Below, in pieces: positions 8,727-17,589 of a stretch of DNA of 64,000 bases. The notes beneath the pieces were generated by a model. The model ran no database searches, was not told where the DNA came from, and worked only from the letters and a program-made list of their open reading frames with translations. Origin of the DNA: Paenibacillus_T sp033239625 (GTDB lineage: Bacteria > Bacillota > Bacilli > Paenibacillales > Paenibacillaceae); NCBI RefSeq assembly GCF_033239625.1, contig NZ_BTCK01000032.1, forward strand, positions 10,762 through 74,761. The letters run 5' to 3'. Numbering within the stretch: position 1 is the stretch's first letter; each line of letters opens with the position of its first letter. Made by a program: the position numbers and the translations under genes.

Positions 8727-9824
8727 ATGAAACGAATTATTCAAATCATTGGCATTTGGCTTGGCGGATTGATCGGAAGTCAGTGGCACGCTTGGATGGG
8801 CGGCGATCTTTCCTTGTCCATGCTGGGGACTATGCCGCAAAGCGGCGGGTCTAGTATGAATTACTTGTATATTGCATTAGGCGCATTCTGTGGTTTCGCA
8901 GCGGCTACGACATTTGCAGCACCAATTATGAAGAGGGTAAAACAGGGCTCTGAGCGTCTCGCTAGCCTTCCTGCACCTGACCTGATGGCAGGCGCTGTTG
9001 GTATGTTCGCAGGGTTAGTGTTCGCAGCGCTTCTGTATCCCGCAGTTGCAAAGATTAATGGTATCGGTCTTCTTGTTCCCGTTATACTGACGTTGCTGCT
9101 TGGTTATATGGGGCTGCAGTTAGGTTTGGGTAAGAAGGAAGAGTTGTCCGCAGGGCTGACCGCATTGCTTCAGCGTCGTGCTGCACAGCCGGAGGATGAC
9201 GGCAAGAGCAAGTATGAGGAGCACAAAATATTAGATACGAGCGTCATTATCGACGGCCGTATCGCTGATATTTGCAAAACCGGATTTATCGAGGGGACGC
9301 TCGTCATTCCGGAATTTGTGCTGGAAGAACTGCAGCATATCGCGGATTCATCGGATTTGCTCAAGCGTAATCGCGGACGCCGGGGGCTGGATATTTTGAA
9401 CAAAATTCAGAAGGAACTCGATGTCCGGGTGTTGATCTACGAGGGTGATTTCGAAGAAATCGGCGAGGTAGACAGCAAACTCGTGAAACTAGCGAAGGCG
9501 CTGGGCGGCAAAGTGGTTACGAATGACTTCAACTTGAATAAGGTATGCGAGCTTCAAGGAGTGTCTGTCCTCAATATTAATGACCTTGCGAACGCCGTGA
9601 AGCCGGTTGTGCTGCCTGGAGAAGAAATCGTCGTTCAAGTCATTAAGGATGGCAAGGAGCACGGGCAAGGCGTCGCATATCTGGATGACGGCACGATGAT
9701 TGTCGTTGAAGGCGGGCGCGACTATATCGGTACGACGATGGAGGTGCTCGTGACGAGCGTTCTGCAGACGTCAGCGGGCAGAATGATATTCGCGAAGCCG
9801 AAGCTGTTGGAAAAAGCGCAATAA
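8727..9824 (+). CDS. PIN-TRAM domain membrane protein (YacL-like)
   Basis: 365 residues, matching YacL. About four membrane helices fill the first 130 residues. A PIN nuclease fold begins at the ILDTSVIIDGRI strand (acidic D170), with VVTNDFNLNKVC carrying the later acidic site, and a TRAM RNA-binding domain occupies roughly the last 65 residues. A membrane-tethered ribonuclease role fits the domains; the family target is not established. ATG 8727 is chosen because GGAGGTGG lies at 8711-8718; the ORF start at 8709 would swallow that ribosome site. It precedes ispD as in Bacillus. Confidence 0.9.
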   Translation: MKRIIQIIGIWLGGLIGSQWHAWMGGDLSLSMLGTMPQSGGSSMNYLYIALGAFCGFAAATTFAAPIMKRVKQGSERLASLPAPDLMAGAVGMFAGLVFAALLYPAVAKINGIGLLVPVILTLLLGYMGLQLGLGKKEELSAGLTALLQRRAAQPEDDGKSKYEEHKILDTSVIIDGRIADICKTGFIEGTLVIPEFVLEELQHIADSSDLLKRNRGRRGLDILNKIQKELDVRVLIYEGDFEEIGEVDSKLVKLAKALGGKVVTNDFNLNKVCELQGVSVLNINDLANAVKPVVLPGEEIVVQVIKDGKEHGQGVAYLDDGTMIVVEGGRDYIGTTMEVLVTSVLQTSAGRMIFAKPKLLEKAQ

Positions 9825-9906
9825 CGCGGTATGATGATACTATAGAGGTTTAACTTTTAAATAGGTTAAACTTTATGGATTATACGGCGAGGCGGGTATC
9901 GAATAC

Positions 9907-10662
9907 ATGAACGCACAATGGGGCGTCGTCATCGTGGCGGCGGGCAAAGGCACGCGGATGGGAACGGCGGAGAGCAAACAGTATCTAACGTTGCGAGACA
10001 AGCCGATTCTCGTCCATACGCTGGAGCTGTTCCAATCCATGGATGAGACAGCTGCAATTGCGCTGGTTGTCGGACAAGCCGATATCGGACGTTGTGAAGA
10101 TTGGGTGGCTCAATACGGGCTCACTAAGGTGACTGCGATTGTGCAAGGTGGTTCCGAACGTCAGCATTCGGTGCATCTTGGTCTTAAGTCACTGCCTTCG
10201 CATCTGCAATGGGTCATGGTACATGACGGCGTTCGGCCGCTTGTTACTCAAGACGCGGTACGAGCTTGCTGCACAGCAGCGATGAAAGGTGAAGACCAGG
10301 GGGCAGCGGTTATCGCTGTGCCTGTGAAAGATACGATCAAACAGGTGAACGATTCAGGCGTCATCACAGCGACGCCTGACCGCCGAAGCTTGTGGGCGAT
10401 TCAAACGCCGCAAGCTTTTCGTCGTGAATTGCTCACTAGAGCCCATGAGACGGCGGAAGCGGATGAGTTCCTCGGTACGGACGACGCGATGGTCGTCGAG
10501 CGGCTGAACGTTCCGGTTGTCGTAGCAGAAGGCGAATATACGAACATCAAGATTACGACGCCGGACGATTTGCCATATGCGGAATTTTTGTTGGCGATGC
10601 GGGAGAGTGTACAGGTCAGTAATAAAATAAGGATAGAACTCAAGGGGGAAGTTTCGCAATGA
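9907..10662 (+). CDS. ispD: 2-C-methyl-D-erythritol 4-phosphate cytidylyltransferase
   Basis: 251 residues. The nucleotide-binding loop VAAGKGTRMG is at 10-19 and the metal-binding VHDGVRPLV begins at residue 105, with KDTIKQV and the TPQAFR segment later. It joins CTP to methylerythritol phosphate in the MEP route to isoprenoids. The last codons overlap ispF by an ATGA, so the consecutive enzymes are translationally coupled. The C-terminal tail is about 20 residues longer than in Bacillus. Confidence 0.96.
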   Translation: MNAQWGVVIVAAGKGTRMGTAESKQYLTLRDKPILVHTLELFQSMDETAAIALVVGQADIGRCEDWVAQYGLTKVTAIVQGGSERQHSVHLGLKSLPSHLQWVMVHDGVRPLVTQDAVRACCTAAMKGEDQGAAVIAVPVKDTIKQVNDSGVITATPDRRSLWAIQTPQAFRRELLTRAHETAEADEFLGTDDAMVVERLNVPVVVAEGEYTNIKITTPDDLPYAEFLLAMRESVQVSNKIRIELKGEVSQ

Positions 10663-11150
10663 TTCGAGTAGGACAAGGTTTTGATGTACATCAACTCGTG
10701 GAAGGTCGTCCATGCATTATCGGCGGCGTAACGATTCCATATGAGAAAGGCCTTCTTGGTCATTCGGATGCAGACGTACTGCTTCACTCGGTAGCGGATG
10801 CAGTGCTCGGCGCGCTCGGATTGGGCGATATCGGCAAGCATTTTCCAGACACCGATCCAGCTTATGAAGGGGCAGACAGCGTAAAGCTGCTGGAGCATGT
10901 ATGGAAGCTGGCGAAGGAGCGGGGCTATAAGCTCGGTAACATTGATAATACGATCATCGCTCAGCGTCCGAAGATGCTGCCATATATTCCACAGATGGTA
11001 GAAGTAATCGCCCGCGTGCTTGAAGCAGACGATCTGTCGCAAGTTAACGTGAAAGCGACGACGACGGAGAAGCTTGGTTTCCCAGGCAGAGGAGAAGGAA
11101 TCGCGGCGCAGACGGTTGTTTGCCTCGTGAAGGATGTGCTATCATCTTAG
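10659..11150 (+). CDS. ispF: 2-C-methyl-D-erythritol 2,4-cyclodiphosphate synthase
   Basis: 163 residues, trimeric zinc enzyme of the MEP pathway. The metal ligands D9, H11 and H43 are present in GFDVH and LLHSVADAVLGALGLGDIG, as are GHSDADV (35-40) and the substrate loop FPDTDP. The C-terminal KATTTEKLGFPGRGEGIAA is the family signature. GGGGGAAG precedes the ATG, which overlaps the ispD stop by 4 bases. Confidence 0.97.
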   Translation: MIRVGQGFDVHQLVEGRPCIIGGVTIPYEKGLLGHSDADVLLHSVADAVLGALGLGDIGKHFPDTDPAYEGADSVKLLEHVWKLAKERGYKLGNIDNTIIAQRPKMLPYIPQMVEVIARVLEADDLSQVNVKATTTEKLGFPGRGEGIAAQTVVCLVKDVLSS

Positions 11151-11198
11151 GCATTATAAGTATTCGTAAGTGTGAGGCTATCGCACAATTATAAGCAG

Positions 11199-11274
11199 GT
11201 GACTTTGAGAGCGGAGAGACTTTACGTAAGCGCGAAGTTCCCTTTGCCGGGCTCAAAGTTCTATATGTCAGGAG
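11199..11274 (+). promoter_or_regulatory. Leader motif before gltX shared with rlmB
   Basis: GTGACTTTGAG at 11199-11209 can pair with CTCAAAGTTC at 11252-11261. The 3' arm continues into TATATGTCAGGAGG, which contains the gltX ribosome site. The same arrangement (GTGACTTTGAA, TTCAAAGTTC, CTGATGTCAGGAG) precedes rlmB at 15955-16013. Pairing could occlude or expose the ribosome site; no ligand is known. Confidence 0.55.
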
Positions 11275-11284
11275 GATAACAGGT

Positions 11285-12748
11285 ATGTCACAGCAGCCAA
11301 TTCGCGTTCGGTACGCGCCATCGCCTACCGGACATCTACATATCGGCAATGCAAGAACGGCCTTGTTCAATTATTTGTACGCACGCAGTCTAGGTGGACA
11401 ATTCATCATTCGGATCGAAGATACAGACGTGAAGCGCAATGTGGCGGGCGGCGAGGAAAGTCAGCTGAAGTACTTGCGCTGGCTCGGCATGGATTGGGAT
11501 GAGAGCGTCGATATCGGGGGCGGCTATGGCCCTTACCGTCAGACGGAACGTCTGGCAATCTATGAAGAGTATTGGCAGGATCTGCTGAACCGCGGACTTG
11601 CTTACCGCTGCTATTGCACGGAAGAAGAGCTCGAAGCAGAGCGCGAAGAGCAAATCGCTCGCGGCGAGACGCCGCGTTACTCCGGTCGTCACCGCGATCT
11701 GACGGATGAGCAGCGCCAAGCGTTCGAAGCAGAGGGCCGCGTGCCAAGCATTCGGTTCCGTGTGACGGAAGGCAAGACGTATACGTTCAACGACATGGTC
11801 AAAGGCGAAATCAGCTTCGACAGCGAAGGAATGGGCGACTTCGTCATCGTGAAGAAGGACGGCATTCCGACGTACAACTTTGCTGTTGTGCTCGATGATT
11901 ATCTGATGCGCATCTCGCACGTTCTGCGTGGCGAAGATCATATCTCCAATACGCCTCGCCAGCTGATGATCTATGAAGCGTTCGGCTGGACGCCGCCGCA
12001 GTTCGGCCATATGACGCTGATCGTGAACGAAACGCGCAAGAAGCTCAGCAAACGCGATGAGTCGATCATTCAGTTCATTGAACAATACGATTCGCTCGGT
12101 TATTTGCCGGAAGCGATGTTCAACTTCATTGCGCTGCTCGGTTGGTCGCCAGAAGGCGAGCAAGAGATCTACTCCCGCGAAGAGCTGGTCAACGTATTCA
12201 ACGCTTCGCGTCTAAGCAAGAGCCCGGCGGTGTTCGACACGAACAAGCTCGCTTGGATGAACAATGAATATATTAAGAAAGCCGATCCAGAGCGTATCGT
12301 CGCAATGTGTCTGCCGCATCTCCAAGCAGCAGGTCGTGTCGCAGATCCAACGACGGCTGAATCGTATGCTTGGGTCACGGATCTTGTGAAGCTGTATCAG
12401 GATAAACTGCGTTCCGCTTCCGAAATCGTGCCGCTGACGGAGCTGTTCTTCCGCGACAGCGTGGAGGATGAGAGCGAAGCAGTTGAAGTGCTGGCCGAAG
12501 AGACTGTGCCGGCAGTGCTGAGCGCTTACCTTGCACAAGTTGAAGCGGCTGAATCGTTCACTGCAGATGATCAGAAAGGTCTGATCAAATCCGTACAGCA
12601 GGAGACAGGCTGCAAAGGCAAGGCGCTCTTCATGCCGATTCGCGCCGCGCTTACGGGTCAGACGCATGGTCCGGACTTGAACCAAACGATTGCGCTGCTG
12701 GGCAAACAGAAAGTAGTAGACCGACTGAAGCTTCGCCTCAATCGCTAG
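11285..12748 (+). CDS. gltX: Glutamyl-tRNA synthetase
   Basis: 487 residues, class I synthetase. The ATP site is YAPSPTGHLHIGNARTALF (HIGH-type HLHIG at 17-21), and the second signature is KLSKR at 253-257 (KMSKS type). The anticodon-binding helical domain fills the C-terminus. The length and the Bacillus-type gene order suggest the non-discriminating form that also charges tRNA-Gln, but no gatCAB genes are in view. The ribosome site AGGAGG lies at the end of the shared leader motif. Confidence 0.97.
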   Translation: MSQQPIRVRYAPSPTGHLHIGNARTALFNYLYARSLGGQFIIRIEDTDVKRNVAGGEESQLKYLRWLGMDWDESVDIGGGYGPYRQTERLAIYEEYWQDLLNRGLAYRCYCTEEELEAEREEQIARGETPRYSGRHRDLTDEQRQAFEAEGRVPSIRFRVTEGKTYTFNDMVKGEISFDSEGMGDFVIVKKDGIPTYNFAVVLDDYLMRISHVLRGEDHISNTPRQLMIYEAFGWTPPQFGHMTLIVNETRKKLSKRDESIIQFIEQYDSLGYLPEAMFNFIALLGWSPEGEQEIYSREELVNVFNASRLSKSPAVFDTNKLAWMNNEYIKKADPERIVAMCLPHLQAAGRVADPTTAESYAWVTDLVKLYQDKLRSASEIVPLTELFFRDSVEDESEAVEVLAEETVPAVLSAYLAQVEAAESFTADDQKGLIKSVQQETGCKGKALFMPIRAALTGQTHGPDLNQTIALLGKQKVVDRLKLRLNR

Positions 12749-12801
12749 CCTATAGAGGACAAGCGGAGGTTGAATGGGCGTCGTTCCTTTTACGACTTCC
12801 C

Positions 12802-12830
12802 TTGTCACTTCGGTAACGATTCGTTATACT
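12802..12830 (+). promoter_or_regulatory. SigA-type promoter of the cysE operon
   Basis: TTGTCA (12802-12807), a 17-base spacer, then TATACT (12825-12830). It lies directly upstream of the T-box leader. Confidence 0.75.
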
Positions 12831-12836
12831 GAACGT

Positions 12837-13194
12837 AACGAGAACAATTGCATATTTACAGGCTTTGAACAGGAGAAGTACGCTAATACGGGATTCGCAG
12901 AGAGGACAACCGTCATGCCGAATCCGCCTCACCCGCGGAATTCGTTTGGCATGTGGGCTGTAAGTTGTCTATTCCCGCAGCGATGCTGTTGCACCTGGGA
13001 GCCTTGCTCCGATCCGTCTGCACAGATGTAAGCTGACGGGGTAGGCGGCAACGGGAGCGCCCCCGTTAGCGGGCAGCTGAGAAGAACGGTATGTATGATG
13101 CCGCAGCCCTTACGGGCAAGGCAACTGTTCAGGCAGAGTGGAACCGCGATCAAATACGCCTCTGTAGTCCTTATGGACTGCAGAGGCTTTTTTG
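12837..13194 (+). promoter_or_regulatory. T-box riboswitch, cysteine-specific
   Basis: The T-box sequence AGAGTGGAACCGCG is at 13135-13148, followed by the terminator CCTCTGTAGTCC/GGACTGCAGAGG (13158-13187) and six T. Stem I begins near 12858; its basal helix can form from CAGG and CCTG (12994-12997), and the codon just inside it is TGC at 12990-12992 followed by A, a cysteine specifier. The bulge TGGA complements the U73-CCA end of tRNA-Cys. Uncharged tRNA-Cys should allow read-through into cysE and cysS. The specifier position is my inference from hand folding. Confidence 0.9.
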
Positions 13195-13352
13195 CATGAT
13201 TACACTCCTTAGATGTGAGTTAGGGTTTAAGAAGGGCAATCGCAGGGCTAGAATGGATGACGAACCATTGCGGCGAATGCGGATTGAACTTTTTGCATAG
13301 ATGCACCTTATCTAGTAGTTGATAGGCGGGGAATGGGAGAGGGGGAGTCGAG

Positions 13353-14042
13353 ATGCTTAGACATATACGATCGGATATACAGGCGGTGTTCGATAACGAT
13401 CCGGCGGCGAGAAGCCGAATGGAGGTTGTGCTGACCTATTCCGGCTTGCACGCCATATGGGCACATCGGATTGCGCATGGATTTTATACAAGAGGCTGGT
13501 TCGCGATCGCTCGGGGAATATCGCAGTTCAGCCGTTTTATGACCGGAATCGAGATTCATCCAGGTGCAAGGATCGGCAATCGGCTCTTTATCGACCATGG
13601 CATGGGCGTTGTGATAGGCGAGACGTGCGAGATTGGTGATGACGTCGTCATTTATCAAGGGGTTACGCTCGGCGGTACCGGTAAGGAGAAAGGCAAACGC
13701 CATCCGACGATCGGCAACAATGTTGTCATTGCTTCGGGTGCGAAAGTGCTTGGATCATTCTCTGTTGGCGATAATTCGAATATCGGAGCCAACTCGGTCG
13801 TATTGAGCCCAGTACCGGAGAACAGCACCGTTGTAGGCATTCCAGGCCGTATCGTGAAGCGCAACGGCGAGCGGGTAGGCGATCGGCTTGATCATACGAA
13901 GCTTCCGGACCCGGTTGTCGAGATGCTGCGTAAGATGCAGAAGGAAATCCACGATTTGAAGCATGAAGTACAAGATCTGAGGGCTCAAGCGGGAAAGCTG
14001 CAGGAGAAGGAGCCCGTACTCGAAGGAGAATCCGTAAAATGA
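13353..14042 (+). CDS. cysE: Serine O-acetyltransferase
   Basis: 229 residues. A helical N-terminal region (about 1-65) precedes a left-handed beta-helix of hexapeptide repeats. The catalytic Asp-His pair is D81-H82 in FIDHGMGVVIGE, with H117 in GKRHPTIG. It acetylates serine for cysteine synthesis. A charged coiled tail (KMQKEIHDLKHEVQDLRAQ) follows. It sits behind a cysteine T-box and overlaps cysS by 4 bases, coupling cysteine supply to cysteinyl-tRNA supply. Confidence 0.96.
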   Translation: MLRHIRSDIQAVFDNDPAARSRMEVVLTYSGLHAIWAHRIAHGFYTRGWFAIARGISQFSRFMTGIEIHPGARIGNRLFIDHGMGVVIGETCEIGDDVVIYQGVTLGGTGKEKGKRHPTIGNNVVIASGAKVLGSFSVGDNSNIGANSVVLSPVPENSTVVGIPGRIVKRNGERVGDRLDHTKLPDPVVEMLRKMQKEIHDLKHEVQDLRAQAGKLQEKEPVLEGESVK

Positions 14043-15466
14043 CAGTTTCAATATACAATACGCTGACGCGCACGCAAGAACAGTTCGTGCCGCAGGAGCA
14101 AGGCAAGGTCAAAATGTATGTATGCGGGCCGACCGTATACGACTACATTCATATTGGCAATGCGCGTCCGGTTATCTTCTTTGACGTTGTGAGACGCTAT
14201 CTAGAGAGCGCAGGTCACGATGTCTCTTACATTGTCAATTTCACAGACGTGGACGACAAACTCATTCGCAAAGCGGAGCAGCTGGGCACGACGGTTCCGG
14301 AAGTGGCGGACACGTTTGTTGCAGCTTTTAATGAAGATATTGAAGCGCTTGGTGTTCATAAGGCGACGCGCAACCCGCGCGTAACGGACCATATTCCGCT
14401 GATCATTGATTTTATCGCTGGCTTGGTCGATAAGGGCTATGCCTATGAAAGCGGCGGCGATGTGTATTTCCGTACGAACAAATTCGAAGAATACGGCAAG
14501 CTGTCGCATCAGAACACGGATGAGCTGCAGCACGGTATCCGCATTGAAGTGGATGAGCGCAAAGAGAATGCCCAGGACTTCGTGTTATGGAAGGCGGCGA
14601 AGCCAGGCGAGATCTATTGGTCGAGCCCTTGGGGCGACGGACGTCCAGGCTGGCATATCGAATGCTCCGCAATGGCGCGCGAGTATCTTGGCGATACGCT
14701 CGATATTCACGGCGGCGGTCATGACCTTCAATTCCCGCATCATGAATGCGAAGTGGCGCAATCGGAGTCGCTGACGGGCAAGCCGCTTGCACGCTACTGG
14801 ATGCATAACGGATATATTCATATTAATAATGAGAAAATGTCCAAGTCGCTCGGCAACGGCATAACGGTTCGTGAACTGCTTAAACGGACCAAAGCAACCG
14901 CCATTCGTTATTTCATGCTAGCAACGCATTATCGCAGCCCGCTGAACTTCAGCGACGATACGATACTGCAGGCTGAGAACAGCATTGAACGGATTGCGAA
15001 CAGTGCAGGCAACCTGCGTCACCGCCTGTCTTCGCTTGCAGCGACGGACGTATTCGAAGCAGGCGTCTCCTCGGGCAATGCGGAGCTCGATGCTCGTCTT
15101 GCAGCAATTCAAGCACAATTCGAAGCGAAGATGAACGACGATTTCAATACGCCGGATGCGATTACAGCATGGTTCGAACTCGTATCGGAAGCGAACAGCA
15201 CGATGCAGCGCCAGGATGCAACGGCTGGAGAGCTTGGCTCACTGCTTGCGCTCATGGAGCAATTCGATAAGACGCTAGGTTTGCTGCCTGACGCAAATGC
15301 AGCGGATGAACTGCTCGATGAGCAGATTGAGAAGCTTATTGTAGAACGGACTGAAGCGCGCAAGGCCAAGAACTGGGCGCGTGCCGACGAGATTCGTGAC
15401 ATACTCGCGGCAGAGAACATCGTGTTGGAAGATACGCCTCAGGGCATTAAGTGGCGGCGCAAATGA
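14039..15466 (+). CDS. cysS: Cysteinyl-tRNA synthetase
   Basis: 475 residues, class I synthetase. Zinc ligands include C29 (MYVCGPT), the Cys of HIECSAMA, and HHECE. The ATP signatures are HIGN at 38-41 and KMSKS at 266-270. ATG overlaps the end of cysE as ATGA. Last-step charging enzyme under the same T-box as the biosynthetic enzyme. Confidence 0.98.
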   Translation: MTVSIYNTLTRTQEQFVPQEQGKVKMYVCGPTVYDYIHIGNARPVIFFDVVRRYLESAGHDVSYIVNFTDVDDKLIRKAEQLGTTVPEVADTFVAAFNEDIEALGVHKATRNPRVTDHIPLIIDFIAGLVDKGYAYESGGDVYFRTNKFEEYGKLSHQNTDELQHGIRIEVDERKENAQDFVLWKAAKPGEIYWSSPWGDGRPGWHIECSAMAREYLGDTLDIHGGGHDLQFPHHECEVAQSESLTGKPLARYWMHNGYIHINNEKMSKSLGNGITVRELLKRTKATAIRYFMLATHYRSPLNFSDDTILQAENSIERIANSAGNLRHRLSSLAATDVFEAGVSSGNAELDARLAAIQAQFEAKMNDDFNTPDAITAWFELVSEANSTMQRQDATAGELGSLLALMEQFDKTLGLLPDANAADELLDEQIEKLIVERTEARKAKNWARADEIRDILAAENIVLEDTPQGIKWRRK

Positions 15467-15909
15467 TCGATAATGACAACCATGTAATGAATGAAGCGCT
15501 CGATCTGCTCGTTCATGAGCCTGCGAAGTCGGCAAGGCTCATGAATCCGGTCGTGCTGGCCTATGCGGGAGATGCTGTTTATGAATTGCTCATCCGCCAA
15601 TACTTAATTTCGAAGCCGAACCATCAGTCGCATGATTTGCATCGCGAAGCAACGAAGCGGGTTTCTGCCAAGGCGCAGCGCGTGACGCTGGAGAAGCTGG
15701 CGCCGATGCTGACTGAGGAAGAGGCGGACGTCGTACGGAGAGGACGCAATGCCAAGTCAGGCAAACCGCCGAAGAATGCGGACCCTGCTGACTACCGGCA
15801 TGCGACGGCATTGGAAACGCTGTTCGGCTACTTGTTCTACGAGCGCCGCAGCGATCGTATTAGAGAGCTGCTGGCCGTCGCCCTGGATGATGGAGCAACG
15901 AAGCAATAA
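15463..15909 (+). CDS. mrnC: Mini-ribonuclease III
   Basis: 148 residues with an RNase III catalytic domain only, no double-stranded-RNA-binding domain. The acidic motif LAYAGDAVYELLIRQYL and the second block ATALETLFGYLFYERR hold the metal-binding residues. It matures 23S rRNA ends. ATG 15463 overlaps the cysS stop (ATGA), which is preferred over a GTG 12 bases upstream. Confidence 0.94.
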   Translation: MIDNDNHVMNEALDLLVHEPAKSARLMNPVVLAYAGDAVYELLIRQYLISKPNHQSHDLHREATKRVSAKAQRVTLEKLAPMLTEEEADVVRRGRNAKSGKPPKNADPADYRHATALETLFGYLFYERRSDRIRELLAVALDDGATKQ

Positions 15910-15936
15910 GCGTGTGCAGCAAATTACTAAGCAGAG

Positions 15937-16013
15937 CGACTTTGAATATGCAGTGTGACTTTGAACGCCATTCAAAGTTCCTGATGTCACGTTCAAAGAT
16001 CCTGATGTCAGGA
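15937..16013 (+). promoter_or_regulatory. Repeated leader motif before rlmB
   Basis: CGACTTTGAA (15938-15946 region), then ACTTTGAA and TTCAAAGT facing each other across a 5-base loop (15957-15980), then a second TTCAAAGATCCTGATGTCAG copy ending at the ribosome site. CCTGATGTCA is directly repeated at 15980-15989 and 16000-16009. The unit matches the gltX leader. Confidence 0.6.
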
Positions 16014-16023
16014 GAGAAGAAGT

Positions 16024-16860
16024 ATGAAACAGCGGTATCCACATAAACCAGATCGCCGGCGCGAACGTTCGAATGACCAAGTGCGAGTAGCGGAGCGGGT
16101 TGAAGATCAAGAACAGGCAGGCAGTGAAGAGATTGTAGCGGGCAAGCACCCCGTGCTCGAAGCGCTGCGCTCTGGCCGGGAAATCAATAAAATATGGGTA
16201 GCTGAAGGTGCGCAGAAGCATCTGACGGCACCGATTATCGCAGAGGCGAAGCAGCAAGGCGTTATCGTGCAATTCGCAGATAAACGCAAGCTGGACACAT
16301 TGGCGGGCGAAGTGGCGCACCAAGGCGTCATTGCACAGGTTGCGCCATACCGCTACTACGAAGTGGACGAGCTGTTGGAAGCGGCGAAGGAGAAGGGCGA
16401 GACGCCATTCCTGCTCGTGTTGGATGAAATCGAAGATCCACACAACCTCGGCTCCATTCTGCGGACAGCGGAGTGTACGGGAGTTCACGGCGTCATCATT
16501 CCGAAGCGCCGTTCCGCAAGCTTGACGGCAACCGTATCCAAGACGTCAGCGGGTGCTGCGGAATATGTGAAAGTAGCACGGGTGACGAATCTGGCGCAAA
16601 CGATCGAGTTACTCAAAGAACAAGGCGTATGGGTAGCGGGAACGGATCTGTCGGCTGAACAGGATGTATACCGTACGAAGTTCGATATGCCAATCGCCAT
16701 CGTCATAGGTAATGAAGGCAAAGGAATGGGACGCCTGATCCGCGAGAAATGCGATTTTCTCGTTAAGCTGCCGATGGCCGGCAAGCTGAACTCGCTTAAT
16801 GCATCGGTAGCTGCAGGGGTATTGATGTATGAAGTGCTTCGCCAGCGCAGAGGCAGCTAG
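16024..16860 (+). CDS. rlmB: 23S rRNA (guanosine-2'-O-)-methyltransferase RlmB
   Basis: 278 residues, SpoU/TrmH family. A basic N-terminal extension of about 30 residues precedes the substrate-binding domain (VAGKHPVLEALRSGREINK). The trefoil-knot domain has motif 1 LDEIEDPHNLGSILRTAE, motif 2 IVIGNEGKGMGRLI and motif 3 LPMAGKLNSLNASVA. It methylates G2251 (E. coli numbering) in the peptidyl-transferase P loop of 23S rRNA. It sits 2 bases before rae1. Confidence 0.95.
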   Translation: MKQRYPHKPDRRRERSNDQVRVAERVEDQEQAGSEEIVAGKHPVLEALRSGREINKIWVAEGAQKHLTAPIIAEAKQQGVIVQFADKRKLDTLAGEVAHQGVIAQVAPYRYYEVDELLEAAKEKGETPFLLVLDEIEDPHNLGSILRTAECTGVHGVIIPKRRSASLTATVSKTSAGAAEYVKVARVTNLAQTIELLKEQGVWVAGTDLSAEQDVYRTKFDMPIAIVIGNEGKGMGRLIREKCDFLVKLPMAGKLNSLNASVAAGVLMYEVLRQRRGS

Positions 16861-16862
16861 CA

Positions 16863-17390
16863 ATGAACCGCAAGGATGTGCTTTTGGTCGACGGCTATAA
16901 CGTCATCGGCGCATGGCCGTCACTGCAGCGGCTGCGCGACGAGGAGCTGGAGGATGCTCGGGATGCGTTATTGGATATGCTGGCTGATTACCAAGGGTTC
17001 ACGGGAATGCTGGTCTACGTCATTTTCGATGCGCATCAGGTACCGGGTCATGGTGCCAAGTTTAAGCAGCACAGCCTCCAGGTCGTCTATACCAAAGAGA
17101 AGGAAACGGCAGATGAGTGCATCGAACGGCTCGTTGCAGAGTTGACTATGCGCGGGCGAGACATCTACGTTGCTACCTCTGACCTGACCGAGCAGCACGT
17201 TGCATTTGGCAAAGGAGCTTTAAGGGTTTCGGCGAGAGAGCTGCTGGTTGATGTTGAACAAAAGAGAAAGCTCATTCGAGCGACTATTCGGGAGACTGAT
17301 GAACGTCCTCGCAAACGCAATACGGTGGATGGAACACTTCCGCTGGATGTACGGGCACAGCTCGAGCAATGGCGTCGAGGTAAAATGTGA
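16863..17390 (+). CDS. rae1: Ribosome-associated mRNA endonuclease Rae1 (YacP, NYN domain)
   Basis: 175 residues with a NYN/PIN-like nuclease fold: LLVDGYNVIGAWPSL carries the first acidic residue, VIFDAHQVPG the second, and YVATSDLTEQ the third. In Bacillus Rae1 enters the ribosomal A site and cuts certain mRNAs during translation. Its position after rlmB matches Bacillus. The C-terminus is basic (RPRKRNT). Confidence 0.92.
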   Translation: MNRKDVLLVDGYNVIGAWPSLQRLRDEELEDARDALLDMLADYQGFTGMLVYVIFDAHQVPGHGAKFKQHSLQVVYTKEKETADECIERLVAELTMRGRDIYVATSDLTEQHVAFGKGALRVSARELLVDVEQKRKLIRATIRETDERPRKRNTVDGTLPLDVRAQLEQWRRGKM

Positions 17391-17496
17391 GATGTGTGTA
17401 ATGTGTTGTTACATGAAGGTAACATGGATCTAACAATAATTGGCCAAAAACTTACAAATCTACTAGATTGTAAGCGTCGATCCTCGCTCGGATTGG

Positions 17497-17526
17497 TTGA
17501 CGGTTAGAAGTTACATAATGTATACT
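17497..17526 (+). promoter_or_regulatory. Promoter of sigH
   Basis: TTGACG (17497-17502), 18-base spacer, TATACT (17521-17526). In Bacillus the sigH promoter is SigA-dependent and repressed by AbrB; no AbrB site can be read directly. Confidence 0.65.
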
Positions 17527-17589
17527 GTTGCTATGCTTGATAGAGTGCGAGTCGAGCAGTGCACGCCTTGCAGGCCGGAGGGATAGTTC

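Noticed and set aside
12774..13031. 85-codon frame after gltX
   Set aside because: It lies over the promoter and stem I of the T-box and has no recognisable product.
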